Source of the DNA: Oscillospiraceae bacterium
Lineage (GTDB): Bacteria > Bacillota > Clostridia > Oscillospirales > CAG-272
DNA length: 54,474 nucleotides
Reading direction: 5' to 3'
Assembly (NCBI GenBank): GCA_003343845.1
Contig: QAKK01000024.1
Location: forward strand, 1-54,474
Shown: positions 27,734 to 36,341 of the stretch, one piece after another
How positions within the stretch are numbered: the stretch's first letter is position 1
Layout of the letters: each line of letters opens with the position of its first letter
Program-made: the position numbers and the translations under genes
Notes under the pieces: generated by a model
What the model saw: only the letters and a program-made list of their open reading frames with translations
Database searches by the model: none
What the model was told of the DNA's origin: nothing

Positions 27734-27749
27734 TATCGGAGGGATAAGC

Positions 27750-28223
27750 ATGTCAAAACCGATGATCGGCAATGCGGTGCAGATGCACATGCACATGCGG
27801 GCGTTTGAAGAAGCGTATGCCGCCGTGCTGAAGCCGCTGTGCGCCGAACTTTCGATGCCGCAGAGCGCGCTGGACATTCTGCTGTTTCTGGCGAACAACC
27901 CGGGGTATGACACGGCGCGGGACATCTGCTTCTACCGGCATATGAAGCCGGGGATCGTTTCGTTTCACATCGACCGCCTGGTGGGCGAGGGGTATCTTGC
28001 ACGCAAAAGCGACGAGAAGGACCGCCGCGTGACACATCTTGCCGTCACAGAGGCAGCCGAACCCGTCGTGGCGCGCGGGCGCGCACTGCAAGCCGCGCTC
28101 GGCAAGCGCCTGATGGAGGGGCTCGGCGACGAGGATCGCGCACTTTTCTGCCGCTGCATCGCAACGATCTCCGAGAACGCAAAACGCATTTGTACGGAAG
28201 AAAAACAAAAGGAGAACTCATGA
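27750..28223 (+). CDS. MarR-family regulator of the ABC exporter operon
   Basis: The 157-residue winged-helix protein has the recognition helix around KPGIVSFHIDRLVGEGYL and the wing at KSDEKDRRVTHLAVT (the D-x-R-D/R-R wing motif of MarR). Its stop overlaps the start of the first ABC gene (ATGA), so the three genes form one operon. The likely role is repression relieved by a drug or lipid ligand, with the palindrome upstream as its own operator. The ligand is unknown. Confidence 0.88.
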   Translation: MSKPMIGNAVQMHMHMRAFEEAYAAVLKPLCAELSMPQSALDILLFLANNPGYDTARDICFYRHMKPGIVSFHIDRLVGEGYLARKSDEKDRRVTHLAVTEAAEPVVARGRALQAALGKRLMEGLGDEDRALFCRCIATISENAKRICTEEKQKENS

Positions 28224-29989
28224 TCAAACTGCTGAAAAATATGCAAAAGCGGGAATGGCTGATGGCGCTTGCCTGTGCCGTTTTCGTCGTCGGGCAGGTC
28301 TATTTTGACCTGACGCTGCCCGACTATATGACCGAGCTGACCACGCTCATCAAGACAGAGGGCAGCGCGACGGCGGACATTGCCGCCGTCGGCGTGAAAA
28401 TGCTTCTTTGCACGCTGTGCAGCGCCGTGCTCGCCGTGGCGTGCGGTTATCTTTCCGCGCGCATTGCGGCGGGGTTCAGCTTCACCCTGCGCGGAAAGCT
28501 GTTTGGGCATGTCATCGACAGCGACCGCGCACAGATGCAGGACTTTTCGATCCCCAGCCTGATCACGCGCACGACCAACGACGTCACACAGATCCAGATG
28601 ATCGTGTCGATGGGCTTGCAGATGCTTATCAAGTCGCCGATCATGGCGGTGTGGGCGATCATCAAGATCCTCGGAAAGAGCTGGGAGCTGTCGGCGGTGA
28701 CGGCGGCGTTTGTCGTGGTGATCTGCTCGTCGGTGCTGGCGATCATGTCGGTCTGCCTGCCGCGCTTCCGCATTGTGCAGAAACTGACCGATAAGATCAA
28801 CCGCGTTGCGCGCGAGAACCTGACCGGCATCAACGTGGTGCACGCCTTCAACGCAGAGGATTATCAGAATGAAAAATTCGATGTCCCGAGCGGCGAAATG
28901 ATGCGCACGCAGCTGAAAAACCAGCGCCTGTTCTCCTTCATGCAGCCGATCATGTTGCTCGGCATGAACGGGCTGGCGCTCGTGATCTACTGGCTGGGCG
29001 CGGCGCTGATCGACCGCATCCCGATTGCGGACAGCGCGGCGCGCCTGTCCTTCTTCAGCGAGGTGCTGGTGTTCAGCACCTATGCCACCTATGTGGTGAT
29101 GTCTTTCATGATGCTGGTCATGATCTTCATGCTGCTGCCGTCGGCACAGGTCTCGGCAGAGCGTATCAACGAAGTGCTTGACCGCCGCTCCACGCTGACC
29201 GAGGGCAGTACCGCGGCGGGAGATGCGCCCGGCACGGTCGAGTTCCGACATGTGTCCTTCCGTTATCCGAATGCTGCCGCCGATGTCCTGCACGACATCA
29301 GTTTCAAGGTGGAGCACGGCGGGACGCTTGCCATCATCGGCGCGACCGGCTCCGGCAAATCCACACTGGTCGGTCTGATTCCGCGGTTCTATGATGCAAC
29401 GGCGGGCGAGGTGCTGATCGACGGCGTGAACGTGAAGGACTACGACTTCGACACGCTGTACGGCAAGCTCGGCTACGTCACACAGAAAGCCGTGCTCTTT
29501 GCCGGCACGGTCCGCGACAACGTGCTCTTCGGCAAGAGCTGTGCCGCCGAAAGCGACGAAAATCTGCGCCGCGCGCTGGAAGTTTCGCAGGCGGCGGAGT
29601 TTGTGGACAAGCTGCCGGATGGCGCGGATCATAAAATCGCGCAGCTCGGGCGCAATGTGTCCGGCGGGCAGAAACAGCGGCTTTCGATCGCCCGCGCCCT
29701 CGCGCGCGATCCGGAAATTCTCGTCTTCGATGACAGCTTCTCCGCGCTTGACTACCGCACCGACGCGACGCTGCGCGGCGCGCTTGCCGAGCAGATGCGC
29801 GACGCGACCAAGATCATCGTGGCGCAGCGCATCGGCACGATCCGCCATGCGGATCAGATCATCGTGCTGGATCACGGCCGCGCGGTCGGCATCGGCACGC
29901 ACAAAGAACTGATGCAGACCTGCACGGTCTATCAGGAGATCGCGCGCTCGCAGCTGAGCGCGGAAGAACTTGAAAGGGAGGCGGGCTGA
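28220..29989 (+). CDS. Heterodimeric ABC exporter, subunit with degenerate catalytic site
   Basis: The 589-residue protein has a six-helix membrane domain (about 15-310) followed by an ATPase domain. ATPase motifs are Walker A GATGSGKST, signature VSGGQKQRLS, and a Walker B ending in D-D (LVFDDSFSALD). The usual catalytic Glu after Walker B is Asp here, as in the inactive half of LmrCD/TM287-288-type heterodimers. The start at 28220 follows AAAGGAG. Its partner is the next gene. Export of drugs or lipid-like compounds is the family role; the substrate is not readable. Confidence 0.9.
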   Translation: MIKLLKNMQKREWLMALACAVFVVGQVYFDLTLPDYMTELTTLIKTEGSATADIAAVGVKMLLCTLCSAVLAVACGYLSARIAAGFSFTLRGKLFGHVIDSDRAQMQDFSIPSLITRTTNDVTQIQMIVSMGLQMLIKSPIMAVWAIIKILGKSWELSAVTAAFVVVICSSVLAIMSVCLPRFRIVQKLTDKINRVARENLTGINVVHAFNAEDYQNEKFDVPSGEMMRTQLKNQRLFSFMQPIMLLGMNGLALVIYWLGAALIDRIPIADSAARLSFFSEVLVFSTYATYVVMSFMMLVMIFMLLPSAQVSAERINEVLDRRSTLTEGSTAAGDAPGTVEFRHVSFRYPNAAADVLHDISFKVEHGGTLAIIGATGSGKSTLVGLIPRFYDATAGEVLIDGVNVKDYDFDTLYGKLGYVTQKAVLFAGTVRDNVLFGKSCAAESDENLRRALEVSQAAEFVDKLPDGADHKIAQLGRNVSGGQKQRLSIARALARDPEILVFDDSFSALDYRTDATLRGALAEQMRDATKIIVAQRIGTIRHADQIIVLDHGRAVGIGTHKELMQTCTVYQEIARSQLSAEELEREAG

Positions 29990-29990
29990 C

Positions 29991-31787
29991 ATGCACGGCT
30001 ACCGCATGAACGCCGGAAAAGGCGAAAAAGCAAGCATCAAAGGGGCACTTGCCGACACCTCCGGGTATATGAAAAAGAGCGTGCCCGCCGTCCTTGCCGC
30101 ACTGGTGCTTGCGGCGGTCGGCGCGCTGCTGACCATTGTCGGTCCCGACTTTGTCGGCAGGATCGCGACCATCATGTCGGACGGACTCTTCACCGGCATC
30201 GACCTTGCCGCGATCGCGAAGATCGGCATATTCCTTGCCGCCATTTATATCATCAGCGCGGTCTGTACCTTCACGCAGCACTACATCATGGCAACGGTCA
30301 CGCTGAAGATATCCTACAAAATGCGTGCCGACCTCTCCGAGAAGATCAACCGCGTTCCGCAGAAGACCTTCAACACGACCTCGCAGGGCGATATTCTCAG
30401 CCGCATCACCAACGATGTTTCCACCCTGCAGCAGGGGTTGACCAACAGTCTGCCGACCATCATCAGCGCGTCGACGCAGTTTGTCGGCTGCCTTATCATG
30501 ATGTTTGTCACCGAGTGGCGGCTGGCGCTGGCGGCGCTCGGCGTTACCTTCCTCGGGCTGCTTGTGCTGGTGCTCATCCTGTCGCGCTCGCAGAAATACT
30601 TCCTGCGCCGCCAGGAGAACCTCGGCACGCTGAACGGCTATGTGGAGGAAATGTACTCCGGGCAGTCGGTGGTGCGCATTTCCCGCGCGGAGGCGGATGT
30701 AAAGAAGCGCTTCGGCGGTATGAACGCCGATGTCTACGATGCGGAATGGCGCTCGCAGTTCCTGTCCGGCATGATGCAGCCGCTGATGAACGTGGTCGGC
30801 AACACGGCATACGTTGTGGTCGCCGTGCTCGGCTCGGTGCTGGCGATGTCGGGCGCAATCGAGTTCGGCGTGATCGTCGCGTTTATCCTGTATGTGCGGC
30901 TGTTCACCTCGCCGCTCACGCAGATCGCGCAGGGCATGACCAATATGCAGACGGCGTCGGCATCCGCGCGCCGCATCTTCGACTTTCTCGGCAGCGAGGA
31001 GCTGCCCGACGAGAGCGACAAGCCCGCCGGGGTTCCCGCTGTGCACGGTGCGGTCAGTTTTGATCACGTCCGCTTCAGCTATCCCGATTCGCCGGATAAG
31101 GTCATCATCAAGGACTTTTCCGCCGAGGTAAAACCGGGGCAGAAAGTGGCAATCGTCGGTCCGACCGGTGCGGGCAAGACCACCATGGTCAACCTCCTGA
31201 TGCGCTTCTTCGAGCTGACGGGCGGCAGCATCCGTATCGACGGCGTGCCCACCACTGAGTTGCGACGCGAAACGCTGCATTCCATGTTTGCCATGGTGCT
31301 TCAGGACACCTGGCTGTTTGAGGGCACGGTGCGCGAGAACCTCGTCTACAACATGACCGGCATCACCGACGACATGCTGGAGCGCGTCTGCCGCGCCTGC
31401 GGGCTTGACGACTTTGTGCATTCGCTGCCACAGGGGTTTGACACGGTGCTGTCCGAGAGCGTTTCGATCTCGGCGGGGCAGAAGCAGCTGCTCACCATCG
31501 CCCGCGCGATGCTGCAGAACGCGCCGATGCTCATTCTCGATGAGGCGACCTCGTCGGTCGATACCCGCACCGAGGCGGTCATTCAGCACGCGATGGATAC
31601 GCTCACCGCGGATCGCACCAGCTTTGTCATCGCGCATCGTCTTTCCACGATCAAAAACGCCGATCTGATCCTTGTGATGAGGGACGGCGATGTCGTCGAG
31701 AGCGGCAATCACGAGACACTGATGCAGAAGGGCGGGTTTTATGCCGACCTCTACAACAGTCAGTTTGCGGATAAACAAAGCGCGTAA
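29991..31787 (+). CDS. Heterodimeric ABC exporter, catalytically complete subunit
   Basis: The 598-residue protein has an N-terminal cytoplasmic stretch, six membrane helices and an ATPase domain with Walker A GPTGAGKTT and Walker B LILDEATSSVD (intact Glu). Its signature is ISAGQ rather than SGGQ. In heterodimers this signature faces the partner's defective Walker site, so both changes belong to the same degenerate site. That pairing supports a true heterodimer with the gene before it. It starts 1 base after that gene's stop, with an AGGGAGG site. Confidence 0.9.
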   Translation: MHGYRMNAGKGEKASIKGALADTSGYMKKSVPAVLAALVLAAVGALLTIVGPDFVGRIATIMSDGLFTGIDLAAIAKIGIFLAAIYIISAVCTFTQHYIMATVTLKISYKMRADLSEKINRVPQKTFNTTSQGDILSRITNDVSTLQQGLTNSLPTIISASTQFVGCLIMMFVTEWRLALAALGVTFLGLLVLVLILSRSQKYFLRRQENLGTLNGYVEEMYSGQSVVRISRAEADVKKRFGGMNADVYDAEWRSQFLSGMMQPLMNVVGNTAYVVVAVLGSVLAMSGAIEFGVIVAFILYVRLFTSPLTQIAQGMTNMQTASASARRIFDFLGSEELPDESDKPAGVPAVHGAVSFDHVRFSYPDSPDKVIIKDFSAEVKPGQKVAIVGPTGAGKTTMVNLLMRFFELTGGSIRIDGVPTTELRRETLHSMFAMVLQDTWLFEGTVRENLVYNMTGITDDMLERVCRACGLDDFVHSLPQGFDTVLSESVSISAGQKQLLTIARAMLQNAPMLILDEATSSVDTRTEAVIQHAMDTLTADRTSFVIAHRLSTIKNADLILVMRDGDVVESGNHETLMQKGGFYADLYNSQFADKQSA

Positions 31788-31794
31788 GATGTAT

Positions 31795-31831
31795 AAAAAA
31801 GGCTGCAAAGCATTGCTTTGCAGCCTTTTTT
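31795..31831. terminator. Bidirectional terminator
   Basis: An 11-bp stem GGCTGCAAAGC/GCTTTGCAGCC with an ATT loop is flanked by A6 and T6. It serves the exporter operon and the convergent lipid operon. Confidence 0.9.
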
Positions 31832-31836
31832 GCATG

Positions 31837-32460
31837 TTATGCGTTCTGTGCTTCGGCATCCTGCGCTTCCTCTGCGGCGGCGGATTTTGCGTGCTTGACG
31901 ATCGAAATCGCAGAGAGCGCCACCGCGCCGAGCGCGAGGGCGTACTGCCGATGGACAATCCCCATGCCGAGCGCGCAGGCGGCAAACAGCGAGAAGGTCA
32001 GAATGCTGCACTTGCTGTTCGGTCGCACGCGGAGAACACCGGCAAAAAAGATATAGATGCCGGCGAGGACCCACCCCATCGGCGTGATGCCGAGCAGCGC
32101 GATCAGCACGCCGAAGATCACGGCGATGCACTTGCCGCCGCGCCCGCCGTTCAGCACACCGAGCGCGTGCCCGAGCACAGGGGCTGCCATCACGGCGGCG
32201 AAGGAGAGCCGCACGGGGTCAAGGACGCGCAGCGCAAGCGCCACGGGGACGGCGCCCTTTGCCATGTCCAGCGCGAGGCAGAGCAGCCCCATCGGCACGC
32301 CGCAGTGGATAAAGACGTTGGCGGCGCCGGGGTTCTTGTCGTCGGAGAGGGCACAGACGTCCTTTCCGACAAGCAGCATCGGCACAAGACGGCAGTAGAA
32401 GATGCTGCCGGACAGAAAACCGAACAGAATATAGAATGATACGGTCACAAAGTCTCTCAT
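31837..32460 (-). CDS. Glycerol-3-phosphate acyltransferase (PlsY-like)
   Basis: The 207-residue membrane protein has about five hydrophobic segments. PlsY motifs can be read: the N-terminal S-G-S-I-F-Y-C-R-L, the middle K-N-P-G-A-A-N-V-F, and the third APVLGHALGVLNGGRGGK with its glycine-rich loop. PlsY moves acyl from acyl-phosphate to glycerol-3-phosphate, the first step of phospholipid synthesis. The second motif differs somewhat from typical PlsY, so it may be a paralogue. It overlaps the glycosyltransferase gene by 4 bases. Confidence 0.75.
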   Translation of the reverse strand: MRDFVTVSFYILFGFLSGSIFYCRLVPMLLVGKDVCALSDDKNPGAANVFIHCGVPMGLLCLALDMAKGAVPVALALRVLDPVRLSFAAVMAAPVLGHALGVLNGGRGGKCIAVIFGVLIALLGITPMGWVLAGIYIFFAGVLRVRPNSKCSILTFSLFAACALGMGIVHRQYALALGAVALSAISIVKHAKSAAAEEAQDAEAQNA

Positions 32461-33563
32461 AGCCGCTCCATAAGATCCGCGACATTGGCAGCGCCGTGCG
32501 GGTCGATGTTCGCCGCCTGTGCGGCGGTCATGCGTTCGGCGCGCGCGGGGTCGTCGAGCAGCAGGGCTGCGCAGCGCGCCGCGTCATTTTCGCTCTTTGC
32601 CCACATCGACATGCCGAGGCGTTCAAACAGCTCGGCATTTTTGGTCTCGCACCCGGGGATCGCCTCGGTGTGGATCAGCGGCGTGCGGCTTGCCGCCGCC
32701 TCGGTGGTGGAGATGCCGCCGGGCTTGGTGATGACCATATCGGATGCGTGCATCCAAAGATCGACCCGGTCGGTGAACGGCAGGGCAGTGACTCTGCCGC
32801 CTGCGGCATAGCGTGCGTCCAGCTCGCGCTTCATCTCGGCGTTACGTCCGGCAAGGACGGTCAGCGTCACGTCTGCGGGAATCTCACGGAGCAGCGCGTC
32901 GACCAGGCGCGGCGCGTTGCCGCAGCCGACGCCGCCGGTCATAATGAGGATGTTTCGTGCGCCCGCGTCGATGCCGAGCGCCGCGCGTGCCTCGGCTTTG
33001 GTCATTGGCACAGAGAAGCGTGCCGAGACCGGCAGCCCGGTCACATAAAGCCGCTCGGACGGCATGCCCGCATGGATGCAGTCGGTTTTGACTTCGCTGT
33101 GCGGGAGGAACCAGGCGTCAAGATCGGTCTCGTCCCAGAACGGAATGCGCGTGTAATCGGTCAGCACGCCGTAGGCAGGAACATGCAGCGTGCCTGCACG
33201 GCGCATCCGGGTCATTGTCTCCATCGGGAAGAGGTGCGTGGCGACGACGTGCGTGTAGCCGCCCGCTTCGATGAAAGCGCCGAGCTTTTTCGCATGCGCG
33301 GCGTTGGCATAGTAGACCGGGGATTGGATGCCGGTGGAATTGTACAGCTCGCCCGCACGGTAGATCGCGCCGAAAAGCCGCGGCGTGTGTGTGATGATTG
33401 AGCCGTAGGCGGCGGAGGCGGCACGCGAGTTCGGTGCGCCGACGATGCCGAGCGCGTCCACCATGTCGCAGGGTGTGCCGCGGCGGCAGAACTCCTCGCG
33501 CACGGCGCGGGCGGCACTGTTGTGCCCTTCACCTGTGTTGCAGCTGAGAACCAGAACCTTCAT
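32457..33563 (-). CDS. MGDG synthase/UgtP-type diacylglycerol glycosyltransferase
   Basis: The 368-residue GT28-like protein has the N-terminal signature of MGDG synthases (VLVLSCNTGEGHNSAA). The C-terminal nucleotide-sugar site includes MTGGVGCGN and the conserved KPGGISTTEA. It should transfer glucose or galactose to diacylglycerol at the membrane. The ATG at 33563 is chosen for its AAGGAG site; the longer frame from 33629 lies within the HD gene. It lies between an HD protein and a PlsY-like enzyme, which indicates a lipid operon. Confidence 0.85.
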   Translation of the reverse strand: MKVLVLSCNTGEGHNSAARAVREEFCRRGTPCDMVDALGIVGAPNSRAASAAYGSIITHTPRLFGAIYRAGELYNSTGIQSPVYYANAAHAKKLGAFIEAGGYTHVVATHLFPMETMTRMRRAGTLHVPAYGVLTDYTRIPFWDETDLDAWFLPHSEVKTDCIHAGMPSERLYVTGLPVSARFSVPMTKAEARAALGIDAGARNILIMTGGVGCGNAPRLVDALLREIPADVTLTVLAGRNAEMKRELDARYAAGGRVTALPFTDRVDLWMHASDMVITKPGGISTTEAAASRTPLIHTEAIPGCETKNAELFERLGMSMWAKSENDAARCAALLLDDPARAERMTAAQAANIDPHGAANVADLMERL

Positions 33564-34095
33564 TTTCGCATTCTCCTTTTCGGTGATCTGTCGGACGGAT
33601 CGGATATCTGCGGCAGAACCGCCGGACATCCGCGCCGGGGATGGGCAGACGCAGCGTCTCGGTGACGGCGCAGAATTTGTCTGCGAGGCAGACGAGCACG
33701 CTCTCGCGGTAGCGCGGCGGCGTGAGATTGAGCGGAAACATGTGCCGCGCGATCACATCGCGCTCCACCGCGTTCAGCGTGAAGTCGCGCGAGGCATTGC
33801 GCAGCGCCGTGTGCGCATGGGTGAAGCCGTGCCCGCGGTGCGTTTCGCTCGGCACATGCCAGTCGTAGAGAAAATAGTCGTGCAGCAGCGCACCGCGCAC
33901 CAGCGCGCGGTAGTTGACATGCAGCCGCAAAAACAGCGCGAGCTGTACGCTGACATACGCGACGTTGACGCAGTGCAGATAAACGCTGGTCGTGCCGTGC
34001 TGGGTATAGTTTTCCTGCGTGCGCATCGCTGCGGCGGACAGGATATCGCCGCCGTAACGTGCAAGCAGGGCAAGGATTTTTGTTTCGGGTATCAT
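33529..34095 (-). CDS. HD-domain hydrolase
   Basis: The product is about 188 residues from the ATG at 34095. An upstream ATG at 34134 sits only 5 bases after the predicted transcription start and is less likely. HD metal ligands are visible: His in SVYLHCVN, His-Asp in LLHDYFLYDW, His in RHMFPL and Asp in CLADKF. Such proteins act on phosphate esters or nucleotides. It is the first gene of the lipid operon and overlaps the glycosyltransferase by 35 bases. The substrate is unknown. Confidence 0.75.
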   Translation of the reverse strand: MIPETKILALLARYGGDILSAAAMRTQENYTQHGTTSVYLHCVNVAYVSVQLALFLRLHVNYRALVRGALLHDYFLYDWHVPSETHRGHGFTHAHTALRNASRDFTLNAVERDVIARHMFPLNLTPPRYRESVLVCLADKFCAVTETLRLPIPGADVRRFCRRYPIRPTDHRKGECENEGSGSQLQHR

Positions 34096-34145
34096 GAGAA
34101 CCTGTACTTTCTTCGGCGTCCGCGCGGCGGACACATTCTATCTAC

Positions 34146-34151
34146 ATTATA
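34146..34151 (-). promoter_or_regulatory. -10 element of the lipid operon
   Basis: TATAAT on the minus strand. The -35 (TTCCAT about 17 bases upstream) is weak, so an activator may be needed. Confidence 0.5.
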
Positions 34152-34316
34152 ATACATTGTGCGGCAAAATGGAAGAGAAAAGCCGCAAGAAAAATGCGGA
34201 AACCGACGGCTTTTGTGAAGCATAGGTCCTTTTTCCAAGCGGCAGCCGCTTTTTTACGGTTTCACAGCCTGCATGCGGCGCGTCGGCGCCGCGATTGAAC
34301 GGTTCCGCATGCGCGT

Positions 34317-34369
34317 TTTACATGGATTTTACAATGCTGCGGTTTTGCATTTTACAATCGGGATATATT
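34317..34369 (+). promoter_or_regulatory. Pho-box-like repeats and -10 of the pst operon
   Basis: TTTACA repeats lie at 34317-34322, 34328-34333 and 34351-34356, with a TTTGCA at 34344. The first two are 11 bases apart and the third 23 further on, close to helical phasing as in PhoP direct-repeat sites. The -10 is TATATT (34364-34369) with no good -35, which fits an activated promoter. Confidence 0.7.
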
Positions 34370-34405
34370 ATTAAGGCGTAACAACGAATAAGGAGATAAA
34401 AAACA

Positions 34406-35212
34406 ATGAAAAAGATTTTGCGTATTGCACTTGCAGCGCTGCTTGCGCTGACGGTTCTCGCCTCCTGCGGCAAGAGCAACAGCGGCACGGTTTCGACCGA
34501 CGGTTCCACCTCGATGCAGAAGGTCATCGGCGCACTGGGTGAGCAGTTCCAGGCAGATCACAAGGGCATCACCTTTACTTACAATCCCACCGGCTCGGGT
34601 TCGGGTATTACGGCAGTTTCCGAGGGACGCTGCGACATCGGTCTTTCCAGCCGTGCGCTGAAGGATGCCGAGAAGCAGAGCGGTCTGACCGAGACGATCC
34701 TGGCACTCGACGGCATTGCCATCATCGTCAACCCTGCAAACCCGGTCGATGACCTCGACACCGCGACGATTGCCAAGATCTACACCGGTGAGATTACCAA
34801 CTGGAAGGATGTCGGCGGCGCGGACGGCGAGATCGTCCTGATCGGCCGTGAGGCGGGAAGCGGCACGCGCGACGGCTTTGAGTCGATCACGGACACCAAG
34901 GACGCCTGCAAGTACCGTCAGGAGCTGACCAGCACGGGCGACGTCATCACCACGGTTGCCGGCAACCCGAACGCCATCGGCTATGCATCGCTTGCATCTA
35001 TCAAGGACAGCGTCAAGGCACTGAAGGTCGGCGGCGTAACGCCCACCGAGGATACCGTCAAGGACGGCAGCTATGTGATCCAGCGTCCGTTCGTCCTGGT
35101 CACCAAGACCGGTGTAAAGCTCTCGGATGCGGCGCAGAAGTTCTTCGACTACGCAACTTCGAGCGAGGCTGCACCGCTCATCGCCAAGGCGGGCGCGGTT
35201 GCGGTTCACTGA
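34406..35212 (+). CDS. pstS: Phosphate-binding lipoprotein PstS
   Basis: The 268-residue lipoprotein has signal peptide MKKILRIALAALLALTVLA and lipobox LASC. The phosphate-binding start S-T-D-G-S-T-S-M-Q and the R-E-A-G-S-G-T-R-D-G-F motif match PstS. It captures phosphate outside the membrane for PstCA. It is first in a pstSCAB-phoU-RR-HK run, and the promoter has Pho-box-like repeats. About 250 bases of folded leader separate it from pstC. Confidence 0.95.
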   Translation: MKKILRIALAALLALTVLASCGKSNSGTVSTDGSTSMQKVIGALGEQFQADHKGITFTYNPTGSGSGITAVSEGRCDIGLSSRALKDAEKQSGLTETILALDGIAIIVNPANPVDDLDTATIAKIYTGEITNWKDVGGADGEIVLIGREAGSGTRDGFESITDTKDACKYRQELTSTGDVITTVAGNPNAIGYASLASIKDSVKALKVGGVTPTEDTVKDGSYVIQRPFVLVTKTGVKLSDAAQKFFDYATSSEAAPLIAKAGAVAVH

Positions 35213-35268
35213 GGTCGCTGCCCAAAACAGCCATTACCGAAACTTTCATCATAAGTCTTCCTCTGAAT

Positions 35269-35294
35269 CAGCCGAAAGCCAAGGCTTTCGGCTG
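35269..35294 (+). promoter_or_regulatory. Strong stem-loop behind pstS
   Basis: A perfect 12-bp stem (CAGCCGAAAGCC/GGCTTTCGGCTG) with an AA loop has no U-tract, so it is more likely to stabilise the pstS message than to terminate it. Another pairing, AAGGGC/GCCCTT, follows. Confidence 0.6.
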
Positions 35295-35422
35295 GGGCAA
35301 GGGCGTTCACTCGCGTGCGCTCAGCCGCGCCGCCCTTTAAGGAGTAAAAAAGCCGGCGCAGCCGTCTTTTCTACAGATTTCGGTTTTAACCTTTCTATGC
35401 AAAGTATTTTTAGATAAGCAGT

Positions 35423-35464
35423 GGCGAACTCATACGGGTTCGCCTTTCCCCATGCAGAAAGGCG
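35423..35464 (+). promoter_or_regulatory. Alternative hairpins covering the pstC ribosome binding site
   Basis: Hairpin A pairs 35423-35429 with 35438-35444 (GGCGAAC/GTTCGCC). Hairpin B pairs 35441-35448 with 35457-35464 (CGCCTTTC/GAAAGGCG). They share 35441-35444 and cannot form together. Hairpin B contains the GAAAGG binding site of pstC and is followed by TTTT, so it could hide the site or stop transcription. Confidence 0.6.
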
Positions 35465-35470
35465 TTTTAT

Positions 35471-36340
35471 ATGAAAAACAAAAAGATCTTTGAGGATGTC
35501 ATTCACGGCATATTCCTGCTTCTCGGTCTCGTCACGGTCGCGTGCGTTCTGCTCATCACGGTCTACCTCGTGATCGCGGGCATCCCCGCCATCCGCGAGA
35601 TCGGGCTTGTGAAGTTCCTGTTCGGCAGGGAATGGGCATCCACCGCGGCAGAGCCGAAATACGGCATCCTGCCGTTCATTCTCACCAGCGTTTACGGCAC
35701 GGCGGGCGCGATCCTCATCGGCGTGCCGGTCGGCTTTTTCACCGCCGTCTGGCTTGCCAAGGTGGCAAAGCCGCGCGTGCGCGCGATTGTCGAGGGCGCG
35801 GTCAGCCTGCTTGCGGGTATTCCGTCGGTGGTCTACGGTCTGGTCGGTATGCTTGTGCTGGTTCCCGCCATCCGGAAGCTGTTTGACATTCCGGACGGCG
35901 CCAGCCTCCTCTGTGCAATCATTGTGCTGGCAATTATGATTCTGCCCTCCATCGTCAAGGTGTCGCTCACGGCGCTGGAAGCCGTGCCGCGCGAGTATGA
36001 GGATGCCTCTCTTGCGCTCGGTGCAACGCCGGTGGAGACCTACTTCCGCGTATCGGTGCCAGCCGCCAAGAGCGGCATCGCCGCGGCAGTCGTCCTCGGT
36101 GTCGGCCGTGCCATCGGCGAGGCGATGGCGGTGATGATGGTGTCCGGCAACGTGCCGAACATGCCGGATTCGCTCTTTCAGAGCGTCCGTTTTCTCACCA
36201 CAGCGGTTGCCAGCGAAATGTCCTATTCGAGCGGGTTGCAGCGGCAGGCGCTGTTTTCGATCGCGCTGGTGCTGTTCCTGTTCATTATGCTGATCAACGC
36301 TACGCTCAACTTCTTTCTGAAGCGCGATAAGGAGCATTGA
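35471..36340 (+). CDS. pstC: Phosphate ABC transporter permease PstC
   Basis: The 289-residue permease has six hydrophobic segments and the EAA-loop motif (ALGATPVETYFRVSVPAAKSG) that contacts PstB. The opening KIFEDVIHGIFLLLG and the VYGTAGAILIGVPVGF segment fit PstC. It pairs with PstA in the membrane. The start lies 6 bases after the hairpin that contains its binding site. Confidence 0.94.
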   Translation: MKNKKIFEDVIHGIFLLLGLVTVACVLLITVYLVIAGIPAIREIGLVKFLFGREWASTAAEPKYGILPFILTSVYGTAGAILIGVPVGFFTAVWLAKVAKPRVRAIVEGAVSLLAGIPSVVYGLVGMLVLVPAIRKLFDIPDGASLLCAIIVLAIMILPSIVKVSLTALEAVPREYEDASLALGATPVETYFRVSVPAAKSGIAAAVVLGVGRAIGEAMAVMMVSGNVPNMPDSLFQSVRFLTTAVASEMSYSSGLQRQALFSIALVLFLFIMLINATLNFFLKRDKEH

Positions 36341-36341
36341 C

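Noticed and set aside
27965..31985. Two long minus-strand ORFs under the ABC genes
   Set aside because: The ABC subunits have all family motifs on the plus strand; the antisense frames have none.
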